64,000 nt of DNA from Euryodendron excelsum (GCA_033060915.1 CM065383.1:16007001-16071000); one strand, 5' to 3'; counted from the first letter of the stretch, positions 1-13,030 are shown. Numbers and translations: made by a program. Notes: generated by a model not told the origin, from the sequence alone.

Positions 1-1290
1 TTCGAGGCAAAGTCGGTCCAACTGATCCCTATACACAACGAGGACATGGGTGGAGACATCTGTCAAGAGGAAATCATCATGCCACCTGCCCCCTAGCAGT
101 CCACCTGGAAACTCGTGTTCCTTAATAATAAACGGCTCCTGCGCAGGTGTAATTAAAATCGACTTCCGTATATGTGCCATAATTAGGAATCTCTCCCATA
201 CCCAAATTTGAATGATTCTCAGTCTCAATATAAAAGGATATGATCGTCTGAACTAAATAACAACTTGAGTAACATAATGTTTTACGTAGCTGCAGCAGTG
301 TAAGGGGGCTACTGATCTCAGAAGAGGTGGGATGTGCAGCGCAACATAACCCCCCTGTACAATGATGTTAAGATTGCACTCCCCTAGATGAAATCTCCAC
401 AAGTATCAAGGTCTGCTATCAAGGGTAAGTACATGGGTCTAAACAACGTACCGGAGTGATCTGGCATCATGACCCCGCCAAGGAGTCTCAGTATAAATGC
501 CCAAGCATGGCCCTGCACTGTGATCTTATCAGCATCATCCGCAAGTGCCCTAAATGTTTGACTTAACCACCTAAGCCTCACCAAACCTTTCTTGAAATTT
601 TCAGGCCCAGGTGCAACTCCAACTCCTAAATGTTGTATAAAAATCGGGGCCCATCCCTGCGACGTCAACGAGCCAGAAAGACCTGTAAAATGTTAGTAAA
701 TTGGAGTTCAATTGTTCGATACGACATAATAACGTGTATAAGGTCATGAAGTAACACGTGTAATTAATTAATGTCATGAACTGTAATTGTGAATTGTAAT
801 TACGAACCTGTAACAGCCTTGCCAGTAATTGAGAGACTGTATAGTATGGAGATATCTTGTAATATGACTGTCGCCTTCCCGACAGGCAAGTGAAAGGTGT
901 GTGTCTCATATCGCCATCTCTCGACCATGGCTGTAAGCAGAGCATGATTATGTTAAATCTTACCGACGCGGTATACATTGTAAAAACCGTCATGGATCAA
1001 ATAAGGAATAATGCAGGGGTCTATAGCATCATCGAATATATTTGAGTCTCCCCGACGACAATGTATAGGCTCCTCACACTGACGATCAAATAAAATGAAT
1101 GCGTTATAAAATGGTAGTAGTTAGTAACAAAAACTAAATGTTAACTATTATGTATATTATGTACAAGTTCTACAAAACCTACCCTATGGTCCCACATGAC
1201 TTGTGATCAATGAATATCCTGTAACGTAAGTACACTGCCATCGATAGGCCCACCAGCTCATCATTGTGATGCCATAGCGTACAATATTTT
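1..1290 (-). pseudogene. Plant mobile domain (PMD) protein remnant, runs off the left edge
   Basis: Read on the minus strand, several pieces together make a plant mobile domain (the MAIN/MAIL1 and 'PP7 long form' type). The first piece (about 990-830) has a WRYETHTFHLPVG-type motif and LQDISILYSL. The second (668-384) has FRALADDADKITVQGHAWAF, then LRLLGGVMMPDHSG and MYLPLIADLD. The third (about 230-1) has IQIWVWERF and ends near VYRDQLDRL at the window edge. The pieces lie in different frames, separated by gaps that may be introns or decay. A TAG stop interrupts the second piece where the family has Trp (CGDFI-stop-GSA). PMD proteins occur both as host genes and inside MULE and gypsy transposons. 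This one directly follows a MULE transposase in the same orientation, so I infer it is transposon cargo. The domain identification is firm; exon borders are not. Confidence 0.7.
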
Positions 1291-1419
1291 TGGAACGTTA
1301 ATAAAATACAATACACAAAATCGATGAGCATTTAATGATAGATTAATATAGATGGGACAAGTTTAATATACTCACAATCATATATATAGTGCTTTATCAA
1401 AAGTATAAGAATGTAACAT

Positions 1420-1690
1420 ACACGAAATAATTTGTATTTTTTATTCACAAAATAATTATTTATATTTATTATTCACATAGATGAAACGTTAGTAAATTTG
1501 TATTTGTTATTCACGAAATAATTATCTGTATTTGTTATTCACATAAATGGAACATTAGTAAATTTGTATTTGTTAACATAAATGGAACATTTGTAAATTT
1601 GTATTTGTTATTCACGAAATAATTATTCACAAAATAATTTGTATTTGTTATTTACGAAACAAGTGTAAGAATGTAAGATGCACGAAATAA
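1420..1690. repeat. AT-rich short tandem repeat
   Basis: Between the PMD remnant and the transposase the sequence repeats the phrases TTTGTATTTGTTATTCACGA, AATAATTAT and ATAAATGGAACATTAGTAA several times in varying order. It looks like a decayed minisatellite inside the noncoding part of the MULE. The rest of 1291-1761 is AT-rich with no coding signal. Confidence 0.6.
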
Positions 1691-1761
1691 TTAGAATTGC
1701 AAATTTGCATATTTTGAAGACGTGTATCAAATACAAATGGATTACGTACATGTACTATTTC

Positions 1762-4686
1762 TTAGTGTTCCTCTCCCCTTCCCCTATTTGGACAAGGACG
1801 TTTGTAATGACCAGACTCTTTGCATAAACTACGCTTGAAAGTTTGTGTTTGCCTTGATTCATCCATTTTGTTAGGAATCCTACTGTATTTAGGATGACTT
1901 TTTCGGGCTACACATTTGCGAAGGGGGTATGGAAGGATAGTAGGCCCTTTATAAGGAGGCCAGTAATCCTTCATTAACAGTGGCGCAAATGGAGTCGCGT
2001 ACACATGAGCATACGCTTCTATGGTGTAGTGGTCATCAAATAAAAACCATGGTTGCTTTCCGGCAGTTGCAGCAGCAGCAAGCATGTGGGAGCAAGAGAG
2101 ATGAAATATAACCCATATTTCGCATGTACAGCTAGGCGGAAAAAGCTGCACGACATGTAAATGACTACCTTTAGTCCCCCTTGTGCTGGTCAGCACATTG
2201 ACAGACATCGTGTCCCTGTACAACGAGGAACAAAATTTCATACATATTTGCTGATAGATCTTGAACAATGACAATTTAATGATGGAGGTATTAACATAAA
2301 TTACAAATTACAAACTGTGATAGTATGACTAGCTACTTTTTTGCTCCACTTCTGAAATATTTCATGCACTTCTAACGGGTATGCATGGCCACTCTGCATG
2401 TTAGCTTATATCTCACTACGTCGTATAACAAAACTCTCAACAAGACGGTAGTAAGTGATTTGCACAGCTGCAGTGATGGGTAAGTTACGTGCGCCTACTA
2501 TTGCACTATTGTAACTCTTAGCATTGTTAGTTGAATTGATCCCCCAACTATTGCCGCCATTGTGAACAAATGTCCACTTAGTAATATCTTCCCCTATTAG
2601 TTCATTATAACAAGGTTCACTTATTTTCTTAATTCTTTCTATTATAATGTTGAACTTTCGCAGTTGACGAGTTGTGCTAGCAGCTCACACCAAGTCCTTG
2701 ATTCTTATCATATTGTACTTCTTGTGGTAGTTACTACGAAAGTGTCGAAGGCAATACCTGTGAAAACTAGGTGGTTGATCATCGCTTGGATGTTCCCATA
2801 TTCGATCAATGGCATTTAGTAGGCCCCGGTGGTTGTCCGATAGTATGGTGACACATTCCCTACCAGGGGCAACGACGTGTCTCAATAAGTTGATGAACCA
2901 CGACCAGCTACGTGTGTCCTCACCCTCGACAACGGAAAAGGCTAGAGAAAAATTTCTACCCCTGGTAGTGACCCCCACAACGATAAGCATGACACCCTTA
3001 TATTTTCCATAAAGGTGGGTGCCATCAATTAAAATAACCAGCAGACAGTGCTTGAAACCATCAATACATGGTCCGAATGCCCAAAATACTCAATCAAACA
3101 CGACCATGTCACAGAAATCCTGATTGAAGGTCTCTACATTTGGATTGTTCTAGGGTTTCTTGACTGTATTGCCATCAAATATCTTGGAAGCTTTGCGAAT
3201 GACAGTTTCCAATTGCCGAATACCATTTCTATGGCTTTTGTTTTTGCCATCCATGTTTTCTTGTATGAGACGAAGTAGTGGTAATGTTATTTGACATCTT
3301 CCATTATGGACGCAATATTCTAATTAGGGTCTTTCTATACAAATAAAACACATTTTAAGTGCTTTAGAGAAACTTCTTTTATAACAAACTAATCAGTTAT
3401 TGTGATAAAGTCTGAATCAAAGTTAAACTCACAGCTACGTGTGCCATGATAACATCTGCAATGAAGTTTGTGTTTAGGTTACAATGACTCATGTTTGGCA
3501 TTCCATACAAACAACAATGAGGCCCATTGTATTGTGTAACCTCCCACAGTCCATATCTTTTGGTGGACGCACGAATCATCTAAGGGCAATCGTGTGCACA
3601 CTTCGCTTTAAACAATTTCGTAGTTAATTCAACAACCGAATATTTCTTGTTGTTGTGCAAGTAATACGTTCTGTATGCATTTTTAACAGCTGCCTTGTCA
3701 TCGAATAGCATTCCCATTTCAAAATTGGGATTCTGCATGTCCCATACAGCTCCATGGCGAAAATGATCCCTGCCAATTACAGGTGCATAATATGCCTCTG
3801 ACAATGTGGTAAAGTAAAGAACCGGGATCTCTCGTTGTTGTTGAACATCGTCGTCGGAATCATTCAACAGAGCGACATCTATATGTTCATCAGATTTTTT
3901 CAACTATGTATCTGGAGACATTACATTCCAATCAATTTGTATGGGAATGGATTGGTGGCCCGATTCAACCATATGTTGCACTGGATCTCTCCATTGGCTA
4001 TGTCTCATCGAAGGCTCTTGTGAAGGACCAGCGGTGTCTCTGGTAGGCCGATGTTGTGACATACTACTCGATCCAATGTCATAATCAACAAACGAACCTT
4101 GGTAACCACTTTACTGCGTGCTTTGCAAATGAAACGGGTAACCATGTTGATTAAATTGTTGTGAATATGGCACACTGTGGCCAATAGTGTCTCGTCCCAA
4201 CGTCAACATCATCGAGAAGTTCCACGCTGTTGACATATCTCTCTCAGCCGATAGAATCCTGCCATATTCCTGAATGTAACCCCACATTCAATCCGCTGCA
4301 GTGTCCACATCTACGACTATATCCTCTACTTCGATGTACAGCTCAATGCATTCCATCCATGGCTTTTTCTGTGGTAGCCGTAAGTTAATTTGTAATGTCC
4401 GGTCATCTTTGATCATAACTTTCTTATGTTTGGTCGAGCCCCCTTCATTACTAACTGGAAATCTGCATATAATTTTCAGTCTCACATGTTGTCTATCTTT
4501 GCCAATCATAGGCATTATCATATCTTCTAGTTCAGACATTTTTAATTGCAATGGTAAACTGCAAAATGTCTGGCATTCCATGCTGTACACAATCCCTTTG
4601 TCATGATCTTTAATTATTTTACCATCACAATATAACATGGTCGTTGTTTCATCTATTCTTGTGCCTATTAAACAATAATTAAACAA
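1762..4686 (-). pseudogene. Mutator-like (MULE/MuDR) transposase, decayed
   Basis: This is a class II DDE transposase that would cut and insert its own element. From its N-terminus on the minus strand: 4686-4288 is the PB1-like N-terminal module of plant MULEs (KIICRFPVSNEG, then CIELYIEVEDIVVD). 3903-3400 is the MuDR DNA-binding region (MGMLFDDKAAVKNAYRTYYL, KCAHDCP, YNGPHCC). Around 3050-2690 is the MULE catalytic domain with LIDGTHLYGKYKG (first Asp), ILSDNHRGLLNAI (second Asp) and FHRYCLRHF. At 2690-2400 is WGINSTNNAKSYNSAIVGAR. 2274-1762 carries a SWIM zinc finger (CTC...CSH) and a C-terminal zinc knuckle (CKESGHYKRPCPN). It is dead: stops interrupt it (for example TAG at about 3580, where Trp is expected after HDCP) and frames change. 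The motif usually written AESxN reads AKSYN, so the likely catalytic Glu is Lys. No terminal inverted repeats were identified. Confidence 0.85.
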
Positions 4687-4734
4687 ATTTCAATTTATTC
4701 CAGCCATTTCATTGGTAATTATCATGGCATTTTT

Positions 4735-6373
4735 AGCACATCATAATATTTTATTACTAATTAATAACATATTTTTTAATTTAATTATTTTACTTATACA
4801 TATTGAACTAAAAAAATCTATTAGTTTAGTTTTTTTTTGGATCCTATAACCTTTTTTTAGGATATTACAATATTTTCTTACTAATTCGTAACATATTTTT
4901 TAATTTAATTATTTTACTCACACATATTGAACTAAAATTTTTTATTAGTTTAGTTTTTTTTTTTGGATCCTATAACTAATTATTCACTGAATATTATTTA
5001 GTACAAATAATTTTCCTAATAAATATTTATACACATTTCTTAATTTCATGGCATCTTACTTACTAACCAATCTATCTTTTTAGTTAATTAGTTTAGCTTC
5101 TATTTTTTTTTTTTTTTTGGATCCTATAACCTTTTTTCTTCTTTGGATTGGAAATTTTTTATAGTAACAAAATAATTAAATTAAGGCTATAATTATTATT
5201 ATTTTTTTATATTTCTTTTTTATGAACAAAATGTTGTCTAAAAAACAAATGGATAATGAATAGTAAAGAACGATTATTTTGAATAATAGATGTCTTTCAC
5301 ATCCAACTAGAATAATTAGTAACCTCTTTATTTTAAAATGGCAGTTCTACAAAAACGTACTTCTAATTATTTTCATAATAAATTTGTTTTAGCATATCAT
5401 AATAGTTTATTACTAATTAATAACATATTTTTTAATTTAATTATTTTACTCATACATATTGAACTAAACAAATCTATTAGTTTAGTTTATTTTTGTTGGA
5501 TCCTATAACCTTTTGCATTAATTTGTTAGTTTAGTTAATTTTTTTGGATTCTATAACCTTTTTTCTTAGTTTATTAGTTTAGTTTTTTTTTTTTTGGATC
5601 CTACAATTTTTTAGTTCACTGAATATTATTTAGTACAAATAATTTTCCTAACAAATATTTATACACATTTCTTAAATTAAGGCCACATACTAATTCGTAA
5701 AAAACGTATTTTTCTTAAATTTATAGTGAAAAAAATTATATTTTATGGTAATTTCGTAATTATTTTCGCAACAATTTTTTTTTTTTAGCATATCATAATA
5801 TTTTATTACTAATTAATAACATATTTTTTAATTTAATTATTTTACTCATACATATTGAACTAAAAAAATCTATTAGTTTAGTTTTTTTTTTTTTGGGATC
5901 CTATAACCTTTTTTCTTAATTTATTAGTTTAGTTTATTTTTTTTTGGATCCTACAATTTTTTAGTTCACTGAATATTATTTAGTACAAATAATTTTCTAA
6001 TAAATATTTATACACATTTCTTAATTTCATGGCATCCTACTTACTAACCAATCTATTTTTTGGTTAATTAGTTTAGCTTCTTTTTTTGTTGTTGTTGGAT
6101 CGTATAACCTTTTTTCTTCTTTGGATTGAAACTTTTTTATGGTAATAAAATAATTAAATTAAGGCCACATACTAATTTCGTAAAAATCATATTTTCCTTA
6201 AATTTATAGTCAAAAAATTATATTTTATGGTAATTTCGTAATTATTTTTTTTAGCATATCATAATATTTTATTACTAATTAATAGCATATTTTTTAATTT
6301 AATTATTTTACTCATACATATTGAACTAAAAAAATCTATTAGTTTAGGTTTTTTTTTTTGGGATCCTATAACC
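4735..6373. repeat. AT-rich array of repeated 120-bp blocks ending in GGATCCTATAACC
   Basis: A block beginning AGCATATCATAATATTTTAT, passing through ATTGAACTAAA and TTAGTTTAGTTTTTTT, and closing with GGATCCTATAACC recurs at about 4735-4853, 4861-4976 (diverged), 5391-5510, 5787-5908 and 6253-6373. A second block (GTTCACTGAATATTATTTAG ... TTAGTTAATTAGTTTAGCTTC) recurs near 4983-5100, 5613-5670 and 5963-6080. Together they form a higher-order tandem structure of about 400-460 bp. There is no coding potential. The array lies just 5' of the MULE transposase, so it may be the element's subterminal region, but that is inference. Confidence 0.8.
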
Positions 6374-7224
6374 ATTTTGAACATATTATAATATTCTCTT
6401 GCTACCTAATAACATATTTTTTACTAACCAACTAACATAAATAAGTCACACATTTTTCCCGAAGGTCTTTTCCTAAATAACATAAATAAATAAATAAAAT
6501 AGTTTTTAATTAATAATATATTTTTGCTAATCAATGTAGTGCGACACAAGTAATATCTAGCTTATCAACATAAATAAATAAATTATTTTATCGATTAAAA
6601 TAATCAACTAACCTGCTTTTTGTAGAATAACGGAGGTCTTTTTTGAAGTAACATGAGCAACAAATATGACTATAAATAAAATAATAAAAAGTTAGTAATC
6701 TATAAATTATATAATAAAATAATTATATATTTACCATTACTATTTTACTACTACATTATAACATATACTATTACATATATCACAAACAAGAGAGAATGAG
6801 GGGGAAAGAAAATTAGAGTTAGAAGTATCCGGTAAAGTTTACGAGAGAGAATGAGGGAGAGAGAAATGATTCTTGTTTATTGATCGGTAGAGAAAAACAA
6901 AACAAAGAGAATGGGTGGTGAGAAACAGAGAGATGGAGGAAGAGAAGTAGGGTGAAGGAAGAAGGGAGAAGTGGGGTGGAGGAAGGGATATTGGGCAGTC
7001 ATATAGACAAAGTGAAAACATAACTTTGTGTATTTGTAGAAAAATTTTGCATGCTTGCAGATTTTGTCCGTCATGGGTAGAAAAAAGAAAAAAACACAAT
7101 CTTGAGATACGTTTTCTTAAAAAAATGCACTCTTAATGTACGCTTTATCTTAAATTGAGAATAAAATTTTAATTTTTGTTATTTTAAAAAACACATTTTC
7201 AAATTCAATTATTTTGGTGCAAAA
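6374..7224. other. Gene-free AT-rich to purine-rich spacer
   Basis: AT-rich DNA passes into a GA-rich stretch (about 6790-6985) in which AGAGAATGAGGG occurs twice. Translations here are low-complexity only. I see no gene, RNA or recognisable element. Confidence 0.6.
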
Positions 7225-7236
7225 CCCCCCCCCCCC

Positions 7237-7281
<45 letters not shown>
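7225..7281. repeat. 57-bp poly-C tract with a single A
   Basis: An almost pure cytosine run, broken only by an A at 7237, lies about 400 bp upstream of the MADS-box start codon. The other strand is a G run able to form quadruplexes. A homopolymer this long is also a common sequencing or assembly error, so its true length is uncertain. Confidence 0.9.
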
Positions 7282-7283
<2 letters not shown>

Positions 7284-7678
7284 ACTAGCATAGTTTGTGG
7301 CTTTTGCTCCCAACCCAACGACTAGCCTTGGCGTGCTTTTCACGCTCGACGAAGTGATTGGAAGATAGAGAGAGAGAGGGGCTGTCGTCTATGTATGTCA
7401 TGTCAAGGTCAAAATGGCCAGACATTGACACGTTATCAGTATCAGCAGTAAAATGAACAGACCCTTCATGAATACGGCAAAACCCCCTTGTTTAGTTATC
7501 CAACAATTATACTTTTAATATCACTTTCCCGATATAGTAACCACTTCTTTCTCTTTCTTTTTCTTTTTTCTTACTTTTTCTTCTTCTCCCTCTTCCTCTT
7601 CATAGAAAACAAACCCTTCTTGTCATTACCCTGATCTACAGTGGTGGTATTGGAGTTGCAGAAAGAGAGAGAGAGGAT
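7282..7678 (+). promoter_or_regulatory. 5' flank and leader of the TM6-like gene
   Basis: No ORF is supported here. A pyrimidine-rich stretch (about 7545-7602, CTTTCTTTTTC type) and a short GA tract (7661-7674) precede the ATG, as is common in plant leaders. I could not identify a convincing TATA or CArG box. Confidence 0.4.
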
Positions 7679-9544
7679 ATGGGTCGCGGAAAGATTGAGA
7701 TAAAGAAGATAGAGAACCCAACCAACAGGCAGGTCACTTACTCCAAGCGAAGGAATGGTATCTTCAAGAAAGCCCAAGAGCTCACAGTTCTCTGTGATGC
7801 CAAGGTCTCCCTCATCATGTTCTCAAACACCGGAAAGTTCCACGAGTACACCAGTCCGAACACCACGTATATATACTCCTCTTACATCATCCGTACACGT
7901 ATACGTATGTTATATATATATGCTCTTGAGTATCAGCATACAAGGATGTGAAACCCTAAGATTTCTGGCTTTTTTTTTTTTTAAAACCAGGACGAAAAAG
8001 GTCTACGATCAGTACCAGAAGACTCTTGGGATCGACCTATGGATCACGCACTACGAGGTATTATTATTCCCTCTCTCTCTAGAAAATTGATCTGTAAAGT
8101 TGTAGTGAAATTTTTGGGATATGCCAGCTAATTGAATTTGTGTGTTGATGCGGGTAGAGGATGCAAGAACACCTAAGAAAACTGAAGGAGGTCAACAATA
8201 AACTAAGAAGAGAGATCAGGTAAAAGCCATAATACTAAAAAGTAAAGCAAAACTCGTTTGTTGATAGATGAATTTGAAGGGCTTCTTTTCATGGATCCCT
8301 TTGTGAATTGATTGGATTAAACAACTGCATAAATGAAGGGGAAGATAGTGGAAGAGTTTATTGAATTCATATGAATGAGCTAATTAGGGTATGGTTTCAC
8401 AGGCAGAGAATGGGTGAGGATTTGAACGATCTAAGCATCGATGAATTGCACGGTCTTGAGCAAAAGATTGCTGCTTCTCTGACAATTATACGCGAAAGAA
8501 AGGTTGTAGCTTCAACTATTTTCAACTATTCACAGTATAGATCTGATTTTGAGAAGATTTGTCTAGTTATTCTTTGATCTGCAAAACATTTAGGTCTTTC
8601 TTCATTTTTTTTCTTTTTTTCTTTTTTTGTTAGTTTGGTTGTCCTTTGTATGCTTTGTTTACTTTTTCCCATATTAAAAAATTATGCAACCGAAGGTTTT
8701 CCAAATTTCCAATTTTTCCCAATTTTGGTCCGGGATCATCTTTCAAGAAGTTAATTACTAAGGAAGTTTTGATCATGTGTAGTAGCTAAAACTTTTTCTA
8801 GTTTATACAGTATCTTATCAATTCCAGTTGCTTATAGCTCCTTTTTATCTTTTTAATTCCCAATTTTATAAACTATCTTTTTGTTTTTATATATGTGTAT
8901 ATATATATATATATATATTTGTACTTTATCATGTTTTTGGCACTAGCAGCTCCAATTTGAAAGTGATTACCGGTATACAAGTTGAGCAACCTAATGCAAA
9001 AACAGCAGATTTACTAGAGTGGTTGAACAATAGAACATTTAGCTAACAACCAAATGCTTCATGAATTCTTAACAGTACTATGTGATCAAAACTCAGACAG
9101 GCACCTACAAGAAGAAGGTTAGTACATCTAATAGTAATTAAGTCCATGTCATTGTTTCTAGCATTTTTTTTTTTTTTTTTTGAATTTTACTCACATATAT
9201 ATGTTGTTGCAGGTGAAGAACTTAAAGGAAAGGAATGGAAATCTCCTATTGGACTTAGTAAGCATCTTGATTCTAAAAGCTATTTTTTTTTTCTTCATAT
9301 TCATTAGTTGTTTAGAGTATGCAAGGTAAGGGATCTTAATTATTGGAGGGCAACTTCTGATTTAATCTAGGAGGCGAACTGCGAAGATCCTCACTTTGGG
9401 TTAGTGGACAATGATGGTGACTATGACTCTGCAATTGCATTTGCAAATGGGGTCTCTAATCTGTACGCTTTCCGCCTGCAACCAAGCCACCCTGACCTTC
9501 ACCATGGAGGAGGGTTTGGATCCCATGATCTGTGCCTTGCTTAA
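7679..9544 (+). CDS. TM6: B-class MADS-box transcription factor, TM6/paleoAP3 type
   Basis: Seven exons join in frame to a 225-residue protein: 7679-7866, 7991-8057, 8158-8219, 8403-8502, 9076-9117, 9213-9257 and 9371-9544. All introns are GT-AG, and the exon lengths 188/67/62/100/42/45/174 fit the AP3 lineage, whose exon 5 is longer than that of PISTILLATA. Residues 1-60 are the MADS domain ([20 protein letters not shown], then [20 protein letters not shown]). An I region and the coiled-coil K domain (about 88-165; [19 protein letters not shown]) follow. The C-terminus has a PI-derived motif ([13 protein letters not shown], 200-212) and ends FGSHDLCLA, the paleoAP3 motif rather than the euAP3 motif. 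This makes it TM6-like, not the AP3/DEF paralogue. By family knowledge it would pair with a PI-type partner in the nucleus to specify petals and stamens. The motif has Cys223 where Arg is usual. Intron 4 begins GTTGTA, a weak donor. It appears intact. Confidence 0.93.
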
Positions 9545-12500
9545 GTTGAGGTCTCATTTCCTCTTCCGACACTTAATTGTGGTTCTACATATATATGGTA
9601 GCGAATTTAAAAAGACTCTACAGTTGGATATATACAGCTCTAGCTACATTATGTAAAAGGAGTTTTCAATGTGTTACAACCTAACACCAAAATGAATTTT
9701 GGTGATTTGGTTAAACATGTCTCTTGATCGTGTGACCATGTGGTATTTTGCTTATGTCTTCATAAAAAATGCGCTTCTGATGTTGTATGTTACTATTTTT
9801 GATTAACTTACAATGTTTTAAACTTAGAATCAGTTCTCTTCTTGTCCTCACCATTAAACATGGTAGGATATGTACCTTGTTATACTTCATATTAGAGCGC
9901 ATTAAGTTCAGTCATTATCGTGTGACTTTCAGTTTGGCAAAAATTATAATAGTTTGCGGCATTTTATTACTAGTTGATTGAACTTGAGAATAAAGTTGTA
10001 CAGGTAGAGCTTTTCAATCATAAATCCAAGAGCTATATAAAAATAATAACACAGTAGAAGCAGATATGGCTCCATACTTTTCCTCTAATTTCCCAAGAAA
10101 CAAAATACTAAAAAATGAGAGGTTTCAGTAGAGAACATGTAATCCAGAAAGCATACACTAAATACTAAAAAAAAAAAATGATTCTTCTTATTAAAGGTTT
10201 TGAGCTAATAAATCTGTACATATAAGTAAGTAAATCAAGAAAAGTTAGCAAGCATTTTAGTTTCTAATTTGGTTTTATCAGGTTCTTTTAAGTTTGCAGG
10301 TTTTAGATTTATGTTATCTGATAAGGGGAATTCAATGCAAATAGAATTTGTCTACAGTAAGTTCCATACAGCACATCTTTTGTTTTTCTTTCTTTTTTGT
10401 TATAAAAATCCAGTATGCTTAGCATTTTTCTTTTTTCTTAATTACTCATGCTTTGCATGTAAGAGTTTTGAACATCTTGTACATAATAGATGCATACATA
10501 CCTACTTATCTATCTTCTAAAAAATTGATTTTAGTACAAAATTTTAATGGTTGGGTGCTTTGAATCAATATGAAATCTTGTTATCCAGTTAGTAAGAACA
10601 CTCCACCATTGTACGAATATGGTGCCTGTACATAGTTGGAACATTTTATAATTTTGATTTTTGTCTTGGTTGCATTGCAAAGGAAGCTAATAAGATATAT
10701 TGCAGATTTTGCATAATTTGCATACATAAGTAAATTACTATAGTTGGGAATAGTGATCAAGTAGTATAAGAGCAGTGACTGTAAAAAATATATATAGGAG
10801 ATCTGGCTCTTGATATTCAGCCTATGGATTCTTTGCTTCATGTAACTTTTCATTTTGGGTTGATACTTCTACTAGCTCATTTGCTTTCATGTTCATTCTC
10901 CATGATTTCCAGCTTGCGGAGTTAGCCTCATATGAAAAAAATAAATAAGTGTCTTGCATATTATTCACACATGTTTAACTGTGAAAGAGTAACATATCTG
11001 TTGTGATCAGTGGAAGTCATCTGTTCTTCCTTCTTAATTATAACCTTCCTGTTTCTTTTTGGAGTTAATTTTCTTTTGGTTCATCTTTATAAAGTCTGCT
11101 AAATATGATTTTGTTTTATTTCGCTCACCTCTTTCTTTTCTTTTACTTTTTTCATTGAAAATTCAGATTTCAAACGGAACGTAAATAATCTTACACTTTC
11201 ATTAATGAACAGCCTCAGTTAATGTTACTTTTCCCAAATCCTTCCTTCGCCTATATTAATAGTAGGTTATAGAGCTCCTAAAATCGTGGATGGTATATAA
11301 GAGGAAAACCAATTTTTTTGTGTAATTTTCTTTTCTATCCATTATTTTGGTATTATTTTTTGTCATATGAAGAAGAATAGTAAGAATTCTGGAGGCATAG
11401 AGAGTATTCTAATTGTTTTCTATTGCAACGGAATGTGATAGAAAAATAAGAAATGCTAAGCGTGATTTTCATTCAGATGCTATGTGCATCATACGAAAAC
11501 TCACAGATGCATCAAAAGAACATTTGCTATGTGGAAGGATGAAACTAATTAATCTTCACTCTTGCCACAAATAGTGACTTCATTGCATTATTCTCATGCC
11601 AGACTTGCACCTCTATTTGGTATTATTGTTTTCAAAATTTTCGTTTTTCATGTTTTCAAAAAATATAAAACAAGTTTGAAAACACCATTCATGTTTTCAA
11701 AAAAATAAAACAAGTTCAAAAACACCATTATTTTTGTATTGTTATTATATTTTTATAAAGAACAGTTTTCAAAAAACTAGAAAACAAATTTGAACTATTT
11801 CCTAAAACTAGGCTGTTATTCCTCAAAAATAGTTTTTCAAACGAGTTTTTTATATCAATTTTCGAGAACAAAAAATAGTCTTAAAACGAAACCAAAACGC
11901 GACCTTAATTCTTGCATTTTTGGGGCATTTGGCATGCAGATTCAGGATTTAGAATAACAACGGAGAGCGAAATTGTTGCAAGAGAAAGTCTTCCATGCAT
12001 GTTGGAGGAGAAAAACTATATGTTCCTGATGAATTTCGCATTTTATAGGTTCAATGAAAATATTGATAGATAAAGAATCTACACATATGAATAATAGATA
12101 ATTAATGTTACGAAATAAGAACATGTCCGAAATTATGTTCTATATACGGCTCGTTTGGATTGACATATTTTATCAGCTTATAGTTTAAACTTATAATTTT
12201 TTACTTAAGCCATAGGCTAATAAAATAAGATAATCTAAAGCCAATAAAAATAACAAATATCTTAAATAATATTAAAATCTCCTAGAATTTACCATATATA
12301 TGTGAAATAATATCTATTGCATATATTCCAAAATTGTATCTCATTCACATAAACTCGTATAATAATAAAAAATAAAACAAAAATAAAAATCTTGCATCTG
12401 CCCCACTAAATATGCGTGTGGGAAAGACATAATTAGTTGTTGTTATGTTTGAGTTTTATATTTGTGGAGAAAAAAAAAGAAATAAAAAGATAACAAAGAA

Positions 12501-13030
12501 AAAGAGAGAGATATAAATTAATTATTTTATTTAGATGGCTTAATAAAATGAGAAAAATGACATTTGTTAAAAAACTTACATTTTTTGTTTTATTACTCGT
12601 GAAAATGAATATACAACCAATTTTATTTTTTATTTTACTTTCCCATGACAAATACAAAATCAAAAGTGAGTTTCAAAAGGAGTCTAACGAAACGACGTCG
12701 CTTCTCTCATTAGTGAAAGCACCGAGATCGCTTTGGCGTACTGAAAATCATTTTCACCCTCCATAGCAAATAGGAAAGGAAAGGAAAGAAAATTACAGAA
12801 GTTTGGGACTATGCGAACGGTTACCCGCGTTGATGAAAGCTTCCAGTATCTCTAAAATCAGTGTAAAAGCTCTTTTTAACTTCACTCTCTCCGGTTTCAG
12901 GTCATCTGAGTGGTTCCTGAACTCAATTCAGGGAATCAATATCATTCCCGAGTGGAGAATTTTATACACATATATATATACATATATCCAGATATATACA
13001 TAGGAAGGTTTATTAGGGTTTTAGGAGGAT
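9545..13030. other. Intergenic region between TM6 and the FHA gene
   Basis: The stretch is AT-rich with no supported ORF. Around 11620-11910 a phrase (ATGTTTTCAAAAAATAAAAC type) is duplicated and the ends look like a small degraded nonautonomous element, but no clear terminal repeats or TSD could be fixed. 12150-12260 begins GGCTCGTTTGGATTGACATA, a phrase typical of plant MITE ends, again without a matching partner. The last 370 bp, with an ACGTCG core at about 12693, would hold the promoter of the next gene. Confidence 0.5.

Noticed and set aside
6839..7099. Minus-strand ORFs in the GA-rich stretch
   Set aside because: Products of purine-rich low-complexity sequence.
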